From contig NZ_NUGT01000031.1 of the NCBI RefSeq assembly GCF_002574545.1, positions 62,001 through 126,000 on the forward strand: a stretch of 64,000 nucleotides of DNA, written 5' to 3'. The notes below the pieces were generated by a model, which worked only from the letters and a program-made list of their open reading frames with translations, was not told where the DNA came from and ran no database searches. Made by a program: the position numbers and the translations under genes. This DNA comes from Bacillus sp. AFS055030 (GTDB taxonomy: Bacteria > Bacillota > Bacilli > Bacillales > Bacillaceae_G). Position 1 is the first letter of the stretch; every line of letters begins with the position of its first letter. Positions 27,128 through 36,572 of this stretch are shown here, piece after piece.

Positions 27128-27638
27128 TATTCAAAATATTTAGTCTAATCATACTACTTTTAACAATATTAAAATCCTACACAAGCTTGTTGAAATATGC
27201 TGAAATCGTACATTTTGTCTACTATGAAAGAAGAATGGTATGTTTGTTTCTGATGAAAGGTGTCTTTAGTAAATTTTAGTAATACATAAATCTAATTTCA
27301 TGGCTGAAAAACTTTATCAAATATTACAAAACCGCACGAATTGTTACATTGTTTTTTAATTTCAAATTAAGAAAACTCATTATTTTGTGGAAAAAAATTC
27401 GTTTTTCTAAACTTTTAAATACATAATTGAAAATTTTTTACTGTTTAACTTTCCCCATTCACCATATCATTTCAACTCTCTAACCCAATAAAATCAAGCA
27501 TCCTAGTTCATATTTAGGGGATCGACATTTTAAATTGGAACCATGTCGAAATAACCTGTAACAATTATGCAGAATTTATAGAAAATTATAAAAATAAGTA
27601 ATATATTTGTAATATAAAATAAAACCACTGAAATCTTA
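27128..27638. other. Intergenic region, 510 bp, no supported gene
   Basis: Very AT-rich. It contains an inverted repeat TCGACAT (27522-27528) / ATGTCGA (27543-27549). TGTAAC at 27558-27563 is compatible with one half of a WalR-type box ahead of the LysM-3D gene, but the second half is poor. No credible coding frame is seen. Confidence 0.5.
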
Positions 27639-27666
27639 TTGTCATATTGCCATGGTAAAGTATTAT
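27639..27666 (+). promoter_or_regulatory. Promoter of the LysM-3D gene
   Basis: TTGTCA (27639-27644) and TATTAT (27661-27666) are spaced by 16 bp and lie 28 bp ahead of the start codon. Confidence 0.6.
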
Positions 27667-27693
27667 ACATAGAAGATGAACAGGAGCGGAAAT

Positions 27694-28263
27694 ATGAAAA
27701 AATTAATGACATGTTTTGTTACTACTGTTATTCTAACAATGGGATTTACGACAAATACATATGCAGCAACTTATAAAGTTAAATCTGGGGATACTTTATC
27801 TGCTATCGCAAAAAAACAAAAGGTAACAGTTTCTCAAATCAAATCTTGGAATCATTTAAAATCAGACCTTATTAGAGTAAATCAAGTATTGCAAATTAAA
27901 CCTGCAACTAAGAAAACAACGACTAAAAAATCAACAGCTAAAAAAACAACGGCTAAAGCTGCTAAACCTTATAAAGTAATTAAAATGAAAGCTACAGCTT
28001 ACACTGGTAGCTGCAAAGGATGTAGTGGTATAACAGCTACTGGCATAAATTTAAAAAAGAATCCAAAAGCAAAAGTTATTTCTGTGGATCCAAAAGTTAT
28101 TCCACTAGGCTCTAAAGTATATGTTGAAGGTTATGGCTATGCCATTGCTGGAGATACTGGCGGTTCACTAAAAGGAAATAAAATTGATGTATTTATCCCA
28201 AGTCAGAAAAATGCCCTAAAATGGGGAGTTAAAACAGTTACTGTAAAAGTTTATAAAAAATAA
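27694..28263 (+). CDS. Secreted LysM and 3D domain cell-wall protein (YocH-like)
   Basis: This 189-aa protein has a signal peptide (MKKLMTCFVTTVILTMGF, cleavage near AYA-A at ~25). One LysM peptidoglycan-binding repeat follows (YKVKSGDTLSAIAKKQKVT, ~26-70), then a Thr/Lys-rich linker (~75-95). A C-terminal 3D domain (~98-189) carries the three conserved aspartates, in SVDPKVIPLGS, AGDTGG and KIDVF, as in MltA-like lytic enzymes. It probably cleaves or remodels peptidoglycan. ATG 27694 follows AGGAG by 7 bases; the ATG at 27676 is upstream of that site. In B. subtilis YocH is a WalRK target; regulation here is inferred only. Confidence 0.88.
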   Translation: MKKLMTCFVTTVILTMGFTTNTYAATYKVKSGDTLSAIAKKQKVTVSQIKSWNHLKSDLIRVNQVLQIKPATKKTTTKKSTAKKTTAKAAKPYKVIKMKATAYTGSCKGCSGITATGINLKKNPKAKVISVDPKVIPLGSKVYVEGYGYAIAGDTGGSLKGNKIDVFIPSQKNALKWGVKTVTVKVYKK

Positions 28264-28293
28264 GACGAGCCGTTCTATGGGCTCGTTTTTTTA
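28264..28293 (+). terminator. Intrinsic terminator of the LysM-3D gene
   Basis: ACGAGCC (28265-28271) and GGCTCGT (28280-28286) form a short GC-rich stem directly followed by seven T residues. Confidence 0.88.
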
Positions 28294-28555
28294 TTTCTAA
28301 TTACATTCTGATCTAAATCATATGAGAATTCATTTCTATTTTCATTTCATTGAATTTCTAACTTCTTTTTCTCGATTAATTTGCAATATATTTTCTATGT
28401 GAAATTTCCAATTTATTTTATCCCCTATTCCTAATCTTACCAATAATTTTATCTTTTTTTAGCTTCATTTTAATTACAAAAACTTTATCTAGCATATTTT
28501 CCGTATAAGTAATAAATAATAAGATTAACTATTATATTTCGGAGATGAAGCTAAA

Positions 28556-28690
28556 ATGAATGATAAACGTTTTTCGATAACTGGAACCGACATAGATGAA
28601 GTGAAAAGAAAAAATGCAAATTCTGGTTTAACCTATAATCAAGTTAAGCAATTACTTGCTGAAAAATATCGAAAAGAAAGGGGAAAATAA
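28556..28690 (+). CDS. Putative 44-aa small protein
   Basis: An ATG at 28556, preceded by CGGAGATGAAGCTAAA, opens a 44-codon frame (starts MNDKRFSITGTDIDEVKRKN, ends LLAEKYRKERGK). Its composition is hydrophilic and mixed-charge, likely helical in the second half (LTYNQVKQLLAEKY). A strong bidirectional terminator follows about 50 bp after the stop. It looks like a real small gene of the kind common in spore-formers, but I do not recognise a family. Confidence 0.6.
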   Translation: MNDKRFSITGTDIDEVKRKNANSGLTYNQVKQLLAEKYRKERGK

Positions 28691-28742
28691 ACTCTATTAA
28701 TATTTGGACATTAATAGAAATTATTTGTACCTCCTCTTTAAA

Positions 28743-28784
28743 AAAATAAACCACTCAACGATTCCTTGTTGAGTGGTTTATTTT
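28743..28784 (+). terminator. Bidirectional terminator (small ORF / thrB)
   Basis: A long stem in which AAATAAACCACTCAAC pairs with GTTGAGTGGTTTATTT around an eight-base loop, with A-rich and T-rich flanks. It ends the hom-thrC-thrB operon on the minus strand and the small ORF on the plus strand. Confidence 0.9.
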
Positions 28785-29692
28785 TAATTTGAGTGGATTG
28801 AATGTTTAACTGTTGCACCTTTGTTTTCTATTTTCAATTCACTTACATCACAATTTGGAAATAATCGTGTAAAGTAGTTTATTGCTTCAGTACAACTTTC
28901 AATTGAAACAAAGGCAAGTACTGTAGGGCCGGCACCACTTAATACAAAACCATGTACGTATTTTGGTAATTGGATTTGTTTTAAAGTGTCGAGCTCTTTT
29001 ACAATTTTGCATCGATATGGTTCGTGGAACAGATCTCGTTTCATCATATCGCCTGCTAAAGCCCAATTTTCTGTTAATAATGCTAATACTAATAGATTAC
29101 TGTAGCTGCTAGATTGTATAGCGTCCTTAAAAGGAATCGTTGATGGTAATATATTTCTTGCATGGACAGTTTCTAATTCGTATTTTGGTATAATTGCAAC
29201 AACTGACACCTTATTTAATGTCGAGTGTTGGATATATGCTTTTCCATCTATAAAAGTCCCAATAACTAAACCGCCATAAAGTGATGCACCTACATTATCC
29301 ATATGACCTTCAAGTTTCGTTGCGATTTGAAGCTGTTGTTCTAGAGATAATTGAAGATTACAAAGTTCATTCGCTAGTATAATGCCACCTACTATTGCTG
29401 AGGCACTACTGCCTAAACCTCTTGTTAACGGAATATTACTTTCAAGCTTTAAATGACAAGTTGGCAACTGCTTATGATATGCTTTTGCCACATCAATAGC
29501 TGTTTTTAAGATTAAATTTGTTTGATCAAGTGGGATATCTTTCAAGTATTCACTAAATCCCTCACAGCTATATTGATCGTGATCAAATACTTCAATCGTT
29601 AAGTATCGATCTAAAGCGATACCAATTGAATCAAAACCAGGTCCTACATTTGCAGTGCTTGCAGGAACTGTTATTTGGAAAAGTTTTTTCAT
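28784..29692 (-). CDS. thrB: Homoserine kinase
   Basis: This 302-aa GHMP-family kinase phosphorylates homoserine to O-phosphohomoserine with ATP, the next-to-last step to threonine. The GHMP motifs are clear: [15 protein letters not shown] (residues ~10-24), the ATP loop [16 protein letters not shown] (~87-102) and [12 protein letters not shown] (~250). The start overlaps the thrC stop by 4 bp (ATGA), so it is translationally coupled. It is the third gene of hom-thrC-thrB, the same order as in B. subtilis. Confidence 0.95.
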   Translation of the reverse strand: MKKLFQITVPASTANVGPGFDSIGIALDRYLTIEVFDHDQYSCEGFSEYLKDIPLDQTNLILKTAIDVAKAYHKQLPTCHLKLESNIPLTRGLGSSASAIVGGIILANELCNLQLSLEQQLQIATKLEGHMDNVGASLYGGLVIGTFIDGKAYIQHSTLNKVSVVAIIPKYELETVHARNILPSTIPFKDAIQSSSYSNLLVLALLTENWALAGDMMKRDLFHEPYRCKIVKELDTLKQIQLPKYVHGFVLSGAGPTVLAFVSIESCTEAINYFTRLFPNCDVSELKIENKGATVKHSIHSN

Positions 29693-30747
29693 ATCGAAAC
29701 CACACCTTGTAAATGTTCTAATACAGTCTTTTCTTCATTCGGTAACAATATTGGTTCAATTTTACTTGATTGAATGGCGATATCTGGATCCTTTAATCCA
29801 TTACCCGTTAAAATGGCTACTACTTTTGAGCCTTTTTTAATTACACCAGACTGAACTTGTTTAAATACTCCAGCAACACTTGCACATGAACCTGGTTCTG
29901 CAAAAACGCCTTCTTTTGATGCAATCCATTTATATGCTTGTAGGATTTCCTCATCAGATACACTATCGATTGCACCGTTTGATTGCTCAATTGCATTTAC
30001 TGCGTGTTCCCAACTTGCTGGGTTACCAATTCGAATAGCTGTTGCAATTGTTTCAGGATTTTCAATCTTTTTATTGTTAACAATTGGTGCTGCACCTTCT
30101 GCTTGAAATCCATGCATTTTCGGTAATTGATAACCTTTTGATGTATTGTATTCATTAAATCCTTTCCAATAAGCTGTAATATTCCCTGCATTTCCGACTG
30201 GAATTGCTAATATATCTGGAGCTTCTTCCAATTGCTCACAAATTTCAAAGGCAGCTGTTTTTTGGCCTTCGATTCGATATGGATTTACGGAATTTACTAA
30301 TGTAATTGGTTCAGACTCACTTATTTTTCTTACCATTTGTAAAGCGTGATCAAAATTCCCATCAATACTAATAATATGAGCTCCATACATGACTGCCTGC
30401 GCAAGTTTACCATATGCAATTTTGCCATTAGGAATAATAACAAAACATTTCATACCAGCTCTTGCAGCATAAGCAGCAGCTGCAGCAGATGTATTACCTG
30501 TTGATGCACAAATAATCGCTGAACTTCCTGCTTCCTTTGCCTTAGCAACAGCCATTACCATCCCACGATCTTTAAATGAACCTGTAGGGTTTAGCCCTTC
30601 TAATTTTACAAATAACTCAATTCCCCACTCCTGTGATAAGCGAGGTAAAAACAGTAATGGCGTATTTCCTTCATTTAAAGTTAATTTCGGTGTTTCTTCA
30701 TTGATTGGTAAGAAATTTGAATATTTATCGATTAATCCATTATACAT
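29689..30747 (-). CDS. thrC: Threonine synthase
   Basis: This 352-aa fold-type II PLP enzyme converts O-phosphohomoserine to threonine and phosphate. The PLP lysine is in [11 protein letters not shown] (residues ~51-61), and the phosphate-cradling Gly/Ser loop is [18 protein letters not shown] (~78). ATG 30747 ([14 protein letters not shown]) is chosen over a frame-extending start at 30789. It matches the short Bacillus N-terminus, has AGGTG ahead and overlaps the hom stop by 8 bp. Confidence 0.95.
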   Translation of the reverse strand: MYNGLIDKYSNFLPINEETPKLTLNEGNTPLLFLPRLSQEWGIELFVKLEGLNPTGSFKDRGMVMAVAKAKEAGSSAIICASTGNTSAAAAAYAARAGMKCFVIIPNGKIAYGKLAQAVMYGAHIISIDGNFDHALQMVRKISESEPITLVNSVNPYRIEGQKTAAFEICEQLEEAPDILAIPVGNAGNITAYWKGFNEYNTSKGYQLPKMHGFQAEGAAPIVNNKKIENPETIATAIRIGNPASWEHAVNAIEQSNGAIDSVSDEEILQAYKWIASKEGVFAEPGSCASVAGVFKQVQSGVIKKGSKVVAILTGNGLKDPDIAIQSSKIEPILLPNEEKTVLEHLQGVVSI

Positions 30748-32044
30748 CGTGATCTTCACCTGCAATTCGATAATAGCTACGTACTTCATCGACTACATCA
30801 GAAATTTCAAGGCTTTCAATTACTTTTTTGTAAGATGAATATGATGCTTGGTGTGTTACTAAAATGATTTCAGCAAGACCTTTATGCTTTAATGGAACTT
30901 GAATAATTTTCTCAAAACTGATATCAGATTCAGTAAAAATAGACGTAATTTCAGCAAACGAACCTAATTGATCTTTAACTGTAAAGCGGAAGAAAGATTT
31001 AAAATAAATTTCATGATCTTCTTTTATTTCTTTTGGATATTGTGGTAAAACAGCACTTGTACCGTTTACTCCTAATCGCATGTTTTTCATTACTGCTACT
31101 AAATCTGAAACGATTGCAGTTGCAGTTGGTAAACTACCTGCACCTGGTCCATAGAACATCGTTTCTCCAACAGCTTCACCATATACATAAACTGCATTAA
31201 ATTCATTGCTAACAGAAGCTAATGGATGATTATGTGCAATTAAAGTTGGTCCAACACTCACTTCAATTCGATTATCATTTCTCTTCGCATAACCGATAAG
31301 TTTCATAGTATAACCGAAGTATTTAGCAAAATCAATGTCTTCTGAGGATACTGAACTAATTCCACGTACTTGCACGTCTTCTAGTTCAACATCCATTGAA
31401 AAACCTAATTTAGCTAAAATTGTCATTTTTCTCGCAGCATCTAATCCTTCAACGTCAGATGTTGGATCTGCTTCTGCAAAGCCGAGTTCCTGAGCTTCTT
31501 TTAACACATCTTCATATGCTTTTCCTTCATTGCTCATCTTTGTAAGAATAAAGTTTGTTGTTCCATTTACAATTCCCATTAATTTATTTACGCGGTCTGA
31601 GGCTAAACCATCTACTAAACTACGAATAATCGGGATCCCACCAGCAACGCTAGCCTCATAAAATAAATCGCATTTATTTTCATTTGCTACACGGAGTAAT
31701 TCAGTACCGTATAAAGCCATTAAATCTTTATTAGCTGTGACAACATGTTTTTTATTGCGCAGAGCATGGAGTATGTATTTTCTTGCATCTTCAATTCCAC
31801 CCATTACCTCTACAACAACATCTACTTCAGCATCATCTAAAATTTCATATGCATTTGTTGTTAATAAATCCTTTTGAATTGAAATTGAACGTTCCTTTTC
31901 AAGGTCCTTTACAAGAACCTTTTTTACTTGAACAGAACAACCGATTTGATGGGCTAATCTGTCCTGATGATCTTCAACAATTTTTACAACACCACTTCCA
32001 ACAGTTCCAAGTCCTAATAGGCCGATAGATATACAGTCCTTCAT
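30740..32044 (-). CDS. hom: Homoserine dehydrogenase
   Basis: This 434-aa enzyme, the usual Bacillus length, reduces aspartate semialdehyde to homoserine, the branch point of threonine and methionine synthesis. It has a Rossmann motif [12 protein letters not shown] (residues ~6-17), the catalytic central domain ([11 protein letters not shown] ~170; [16 protein letters not shown] ~205-220) and a C-terminal ACT domain (~350-434) for feedback control. ATG 32044 follows GGAGGAGATCAT and is preferred over 32080. It is the first gene of hom-thrC-thrB, behind its own promoter. Confidence 0.95.
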   Translation of the reverse strand: MKDCISIGLLGLGTVGSGVVKIVEDHQDRLAHQIGCSVQVKKVLVKDLEKERSISIQKDLLTTNAYEILDDAEVDVVVEVMGGIEDARKYILHALRNKKHVVTANKDLMALYGTELLRVANENKCDLFYEASVAGGIPIIRSLVDGLASDRVNKLMGIVNGTTNFILTKMSNEGKAYEDVLKEAQELGFAEADPTSDVEGLDAARKMTILAKLGFSMDVELEDVQVRGISSVSSEDIDFAKYFGYTMKLIGYAKRNDNRIEVSVGPTLIAHNHPLASVSNEFNAVYVYGEAVGETMFYGPGAGSLPTATAIVSDLVAVMKNMRLGVNGTSAVLPQYPKEIKEDHEIYFKSFFRFTVKDQLGSFAEITSIFTESDISFEKIIQVPLKHKGLAEIILVTHQASYSSYKKVIESLEISDVVDEVRSYYRIAGEDHDV

Positions 32045-32078
32045 ATGATCTCCTCCGTTAAAATTTGATATTATTTCC

Positions 32079-32107
32079 ATTATGGGAATGTTTTATGAAA
32101 ATAGCAA
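32079..32107 (-). promoter_or_regulatory. Promoter of hom-thrC-thrB
   Basis: On the minus strand TTGCTA (32102-32107) and CATAAT (32079-32084) are separated by 17 bp, and the start codon of hom is 35 bp further. It separates the threonine genes from the methionine genes upstream. Confidence 0.6.
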
Positions 32108-32176
32108 ACACTTTTTTTAATTTTCCAATTATTTTTTTTTAGTATTTGACAAAATTATGAAACTTAAAATATAACA

Positions 32177-33082
32177 TTATAAATTGTAAGGGGTTTCTTG
32201 ATAAACGTAATAATTTAACCAATTAGAGAAAAGTAGATTCGCATGACTTCTCCAACGTACAATTGGTGGTTGTTTCGGATTATCATTTCGGAAATAGTTT
32301 TTTGGAATAGCAATTTCCGCTCCTCTTTGTACATCTCTTTCATATTCTGATTTTAAAGTATTTATACAATATTCATGATGTCCAGTTGCAAAAATTTGCT
32401 TTCCATCCTCATTAGTAACAAGATGGACACCTGCATCGTCTGATAAACTCAAAATCTTCAATTCTCCTATTTGATCGATGTCTTCCTTCCTAACTTCAGT
32501 ATGTCTTGAATGAGGTACATAATACTCGTCATCAAAGCCACGCACTAGTTTCACAAAGCGATCCTCTACTGAGTGTGGGAAAACACCAAACATTTTTTGA
32601 TCTAATGTATATTTAGGAACACCGTAGTGATGATAAAGACCTGCTTGTGCACCCCAACATATATGCAATGTAGAAGTTACATTTTCTTTTGTATAGTCCA
32701 TGATTTCTTTAAGCTCCGACCAATACTCAACTTCTTCATACTCCATTGTCTCAACCGGTGCACCGGTAATAATAAAGCCATCATATTTTGAATTTTGAAT
32801 TTGTGAAATTGTTTTATAAAAGCTTGAAACATGCTCCTCTGAAACATTTTTAGGTTTATACGATTCCGTACCGATTAAATCGACCTCTACTTGTAAAGGG
32901 GAATTAGCAATTAAACGTAATAATTGTGTTTCCGTTTCAATTTTAGTTGGCATTAAATTTAAAATGCCTATTTGAAGCGGCCTAATATCTTGTGACTCCG
33001 CTCGCTCTTTCGTCATATAAAAAACATTTTCTTTTGTTAGTATTTCAGTAGCAGGTAAATCTTGATTAATAATTACAGGCAT
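32177..33082 (-). CDS. metA: Homoserine O-acetyltransferase, MetA type
   Basis: This 301-aa enzyme acylates homoserine in the first committed step of methionine synthesis. The catalytic Cys-142 is in HICWGAQAG, with the His/Glu pair in ATGHHEY. Residue 111 is Glu (GAPVETMEY), not the Gly of E. coli MetA. In characterised MetA enzymes Glu-111 goes with acetyl-CoA rather than succinyl-CoA, so O-acetylation is predicted. ATG 33082 is chosen (GGAGTGG ahead, [11 protein letters not shown] as in the family); the frame from 33130 is too long. It lies downstream of metH, separated by a hairpin terminator. Confidence 0.92.
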   Translation of the reverse strand: MPVIINQDLPATEILTKENVFYMTKERAESQDIRPLQIGILNLMPTKIETETQLLRLIANSPLQVEVDLIGTESYKPKNVSEEHVSSFYKTISQIQNSKYDGFIITGAPVETMEYEEVEYWSELKEIMDYTKENVTSTLHICWGAQAGLYHHYGVPKYTLDQKMFGVFPHSVEDRFVKLVRGFDDEYYVPHSRHTEVRKEDIDQIGELKILSLSDDAGVHLVTNEDGKQIFATGHHEYCINTLKSEYERDVQRGAEIAIPKNYFRNDNPKQPPIVRWRSHANLLFSNWLNYYVYQETPYNL

Positions 33083-33103
33083 TTTTTCCACTCCTCTTTT
33101 TCT

Positions 33104-33150
33104 TAGGAAAAAGGTAGTAGATTGATGCATGAATTATTTCTACTACCTTT
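33104..33150 (-). terminator. Terminator or attenuator between metH and metA
   Basis: On the minus strand AAAGGTAGTAG pairs perfectly with CTACTACCTTT (33150-33140 with 33120-33110), followed by TTCC. It begins 45 bp after metH and ends about 25 bp before the metA start codon, so metA is expressed either by read-through or from a promoter hidden in the loop region. Confidence 0.7.
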
Positions 33151-33194
33151 AAATTTTTGTTTTATTGATTCAAATGAATAATTATTCTTTCTTT

Positions 33195-36100
33195 TTAAAC
33201 CGAAAAATATCTTCCATCTTTATGCGAGAATACCATTGCAGTTACAGATGCTTCTGGTAACATCATAAATCCTTCTGTCAGATTAATCCCAATTTCATTT
33301 GGGTTAATTAACTTAAATAGCTTTTCTTGATCTTCTAGATTTGGACAAGCAGGATAACCAAATGACACCCTGATTCCTTGATATCTTGCTTTAAAACGCT
33401 CAGACATCGTGAAATCTGGACGATCTGGGAATCCCCATTTTTCTCTCATCAGCATATGCGTTTTCTCAGCTAAACCTTCTGCTAATTCTAGCGCTAATGA
33501 GAATAAAACATGACTCTTTAAATATTCCCCTTCTTGTTTCAATCTTTCAGCAATATTTCTTACTCGTGGGCCTGATGTTACAGAGAAGAACCCAACATAA
33601 TCCATCTCTTCACCAACCGGATTTAAAAAGTCGCTTATACAAAGGTTTGGCTCTTTTCTTTGTCTTGGAAATTGAAAGCGCTCAATTGTTTTTTTCGTTT
33701 CAGAATCATAGATAATGACATCATTGCCATCACTTTGAGCAGGGAAAAATTGATAGATTACTTTACAGTCAAAATATTCATTTCCATCTTTTAAGAATTC
33801 TTGAACTAACTCGTATAACTCTTGGCCACGTTCTTGATTTTCCCATTTACCTTTTACTCCTAAATGATGACCAATTAGCATTTGGTAATTAATAAACGGT
33901 GCCACTTGAGCTACTGGAATATTTTTTATAACCGTTTTACTTAAAGATGAAGGAACAAGACAATCCGACTTTTGTATGGCTGATCTCTTTGTACTAATTT
34001 CAGGAACAGGCACTTCAATTATGTTGTCTATTTTTTTAATTGCCTTTTTCTTTTCTTCTAATGCTTTTAATTCAATAGGATTAACAATTTTATTTGCAAA
34101 ATCTAATCCAGTCATTGCGTCATTTGAGTAAACAACTAATCCATCGTAAATTGGCTGAATACGGTTTTCAGTAAATTTTCTAGTTAATGCAGCGCCTCCA
34201 ACTAATATAGGTGTGTTTATTCCTGCACTTTTTAAGTCACCTGCTGTAATAACCATTTGTTGCGCAGATTTTACTAATAAGCCCGATAATCCAATAATGT
34301 CTGGTTTGTTTTCACGAATCTTTGTAATTAAATCATCTGGTCGAATATTAATGCCTAAATTGACAACATCAAACCCGTTATTTGTCAAAATAATATCAAC
34401 TAAGTTCTTTCCGATATCATGAACATCACCTTTTACTGTTGCTAAAATGACTTTTCCTTTTCGAGAGCTTTCAGTTTTCTCCATAAACTGCTCTAAAAAG
34501 TTTACAGATGCCTTCATTACTTCAGCACTTTGTAATACTTCAGCAACGATTAGCTCATTATTATTAAAAAGTCTTCCAACTTCATCCATTCCAGTCATAA
34601 GTGGGCCATTAATAATATTTAACGGTGTGTCACCACGATCGAGACAAGCTTGAAGATCTTCTATTAACCCTTGCTTTGATCCTTCAACTACACACGCGGC
34701 TAATCTTTCTTCAATTGGAAGTTGTTCTTTTGGTTTTTCTTCTTTCTTTACTGAATTTCTAAAATGCTCTACAAATTTATCTAATGTTTCTTGTGACGTA
34801 TGAAATAATAAATTCTCAGCTAGCTCACGTTCTATAGCAGGAATTGAAGCAAATCGTTCTAGTTTCTCAGTATTTACGATCGCGTAATCAAGTCCAGCTT
34901 TTGTAGAATGATATAAGAAAACTGCATTTAACACTTCACGCCCAGCATTTGGTAATCCGAATGAAATATTACTTAAACCTAAAATCGTTAAACACTCAGG
35001 AAATGCATCCTTAATTAGTTTAATGCCATCAATTGTCGCTTTTGCTGAACCGATATATTGCGTATCACCTGTTCCAACAGGGAAAACAAGCGGATCAAAG
35101 ATAATGTCTGTTGCACGAATTTTATATTTTTGAGTTAATAGTTGATAACTTCTTTTTGCAACTTCCAATTTTCTCTCTGCCGATACAGCCATCCCATCTT
35201 CATCAATCGTACCAACAACGACTGCAGCACCATATTTATGAATGAGAGGTATAATTTTCTCAAATCGTTCCTCTCCGTCTTCAAGATTTATCGAATTAAT
35301 AATAGCTTTACCTTGAATATAAGTAAGTGCTAACTCAATTACTTTTTCATCAGTTGAATCAATCATGATAGGTACTTTTACTTTATTAACTAGCTGCTTT
35401 AGGAAATTTTCCATATCTTCAACTTCATCACGATCAGGATCTGCCATACATACGTCGATGACATGGGCACCCTTTTTCACTTGAGCTCTAGCAATCTCTG
35501 AAGCTTCTTCAAATTTTCCATCAGCTATTAAATTTTTAAATTTACGAGATCCAATAACATTTGTTCTTTCACCGACGAAAAGTGGTCTCATACTATCGTC
35601 ATAACAAAGTGATTCTAAACCACTAACCGCATGTTCTTCTCTTTTTTTAGGTTGACGAGGCGTTATGCCACTCACTGCTTCTTTCATTGCTCTAATATGA
35701 TCAGGTGTCGTTCCACAGCACCCACCTATAATATTGATCCAACCTTGTTCAGCAAAATCACGTACTTTGTGCGCTAAAGATTCTGGTGATTCATGGTAAT
35801 GTCCATCTTCATCTGGTAAACCAGCATTTGGATAACATGAAACAAATGTCTCAGATAGCTCTGACAAGGAACGAACATGATCCCTCATAAATTCAGGTCC
35901 TGTTGCACAGTTTAATCCAACTGAAATTGGAGAAATATGTTCAATTGCTAAGTAAAAAGCATCAATTGTTTGACCTGCTAATGTTGTCCCCATCGGTTCA
36001 ATCGTTCCTGAGATCATAACTGGTAATTTTTTATTTAATTCGTTAAATGCATTACTAATTCCGATACAAGCTGCTTTCACATTTCTCATATCTTGACAAG

Positions 36101-36572
36101 TTTCAACTAATAAAACATCTACACCACCGTTAATTAAGCCAGTTGCTTGACGTTTATATGCAGTAATTAATTCATCAAAAGTCACACCACCTGTTACGCT
36201 GATTGCTTTTGTTGTTGGACCCATCGCACCTGCTACATATACCTCTTTACCAGATGCTAAAACTGCTTGCTTTGCAATCTTTGCCGCAATTTCATTTAGT
36301 TCAATATCTAAATGTTGCAAATTATAATCAGATAAAACAATATTTGTTGCTCCAAAAGTGTTTGTTTCGATAATGTCAGACCCAGCGGCTATATACTCCT
36401 CATGAATTTCTTGTATTACATCCGGTCTTGTAACAACTAAATATTCGTTACAGCCTTCGTATTCTTCTCCACCAAAGTCTTCTGCTGTTAAGTCTCTTTG
36501 CTGGATCATCGTTCCCATTGCTCCATCAAGAAGTAATATTTTTTCTTTTAATGCTACATCTAAAGTTTTCAT
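33195..36572 (-). CDS. metH: Cobalamin-dependent methionine synthase
   Basis: This is a 1125-aa multi-domain enzyme. The homocysteine-binding domain (residues 1-~300) carries the zinc motif IIGGCCGTTPDHI near 285. Next come the pterin-binding domain (~325-600), the cap domain (~615-700), the B12-binding domain with the cobalt-ligand motif KGDVHDIGKNL (~715), and the C-terminal SAM activation domain (~850-1125; GIRVSFGYPACPNLEDQ near 1070). It transfers a methyl group from methyl-THF to homocysteine. It overlaps the upstream yitJ-like gene by 4 bp (ATGA), with GGAG 8 bases ahead. Expression should follow the S-box upstream of that operon. Confidence 0.95.
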   Translation of the reverse strand: MKTLDVALKEKILLLDGAMGTMIQQRDLTAEDFGGEEYEGCNEYLVVTRPDVIQEIHEEYIAAGSDIIETNTFGATNIVLSDYNLQHLDIELNEIAAKIAKQAVLASGKEVYVAGAMGPTTKAISVTGGVTFDELITAYKRQATGLINGGVDVLLVETCQDMRNVKAACIGISNAFNELNKKLPVMISGTIEPMGTTLAGQTIDAFYLAIEHISPISVGLNCATGPEFMRDHVRSLSELSETFVSCYPNAGLPDEDGHYHESPESLAHKVRDFAEQGWINIIGGCCGTTPDHIRAMKEAVSGITPRQPKKREEHAVSGLESLCYDDSMRPLFVGERTNVIGSRKFKNLIADGKFEEASEIARAQVKKGAHVIDVCMADPDRDEVEDMENFLKQLVNKVKVPIMIDSTDEKVIELALTYIQGKAIINSINLEDGEERFEKIIPLIHKYGAAVVVGTIDEDGMAVSAERKLEVAKRSYQLLTQKYKIRATDIIFDPLVFPVGTGDTQYIGSAKATIDGIKLIKDAFPECLTILGLSNISFGLPNAGREVLNAVFLYHSTKAGLDYAIVNTEKLERFASIPAIERELAENLLFHTSQETLDKFVEHFRNSVKKEEKPKEQLPIEERLAACVVEGSKQGLIEDLQACLDRGDTPLNIINGPLMTGMDEVGRLFNNNELIVAEVLQSAEVMKASVNFLEQFMEKTESSRKGKVILATVKGDVHDIGKNLVDIILTNNGFDVVNLGINIRPDDLITKIRENKPDIIGLSGLLVKSAQQMVITAGDLKSAGINTPILVGGAALTRKFTENRIQPIYDGLVVYSNDAMTGLDFANKIVNPIELKALEEKKKAIKKIDNIIEVPVPEISTKRSAIQKSDCLVPSSLSKTVIKNIPVAQVAPFINYQMLIGHHLGVKGKWENQERGQELYELVQEFLKDGNEYFDCKVIYQFFPAQSDGNDVIIYDSETKKTIERFQFPRQRKEPNLCISDFLNPVGEEMDYVGFFSVTSGPRVRNIAERLKQEGEYLKSHVLFSLALELAEGLAEKTHMLMREKWGFPDRPDFTMSERFKARYQGIRVSFGYPACPNLEDQEKLFKLINPNEIGINLTEGFMMLPEASVTAMVFSHKDGRYFSV

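Noticed and set aside
27558-27575. Possible WalR box upstream of the LysM-3D gene
   Set aside because: Only one half-site (TGTAAC) fits; the second half matches poorly, so it was not listed as a site.
32146-32175. TTGACA-18-TATAAC promoter-like sequence on the plus strand
   Set aside because: It would transcribe antisense into metA with no plus-strand gene downstream; in such AT-rich DNA the match is plausibly by chance.
33083-33194. Second S-box or T-box ahead of metA
   Set aside because: Only 112 bp with a plain hairpin terminator; none of the riboswitch consensus elements are present.
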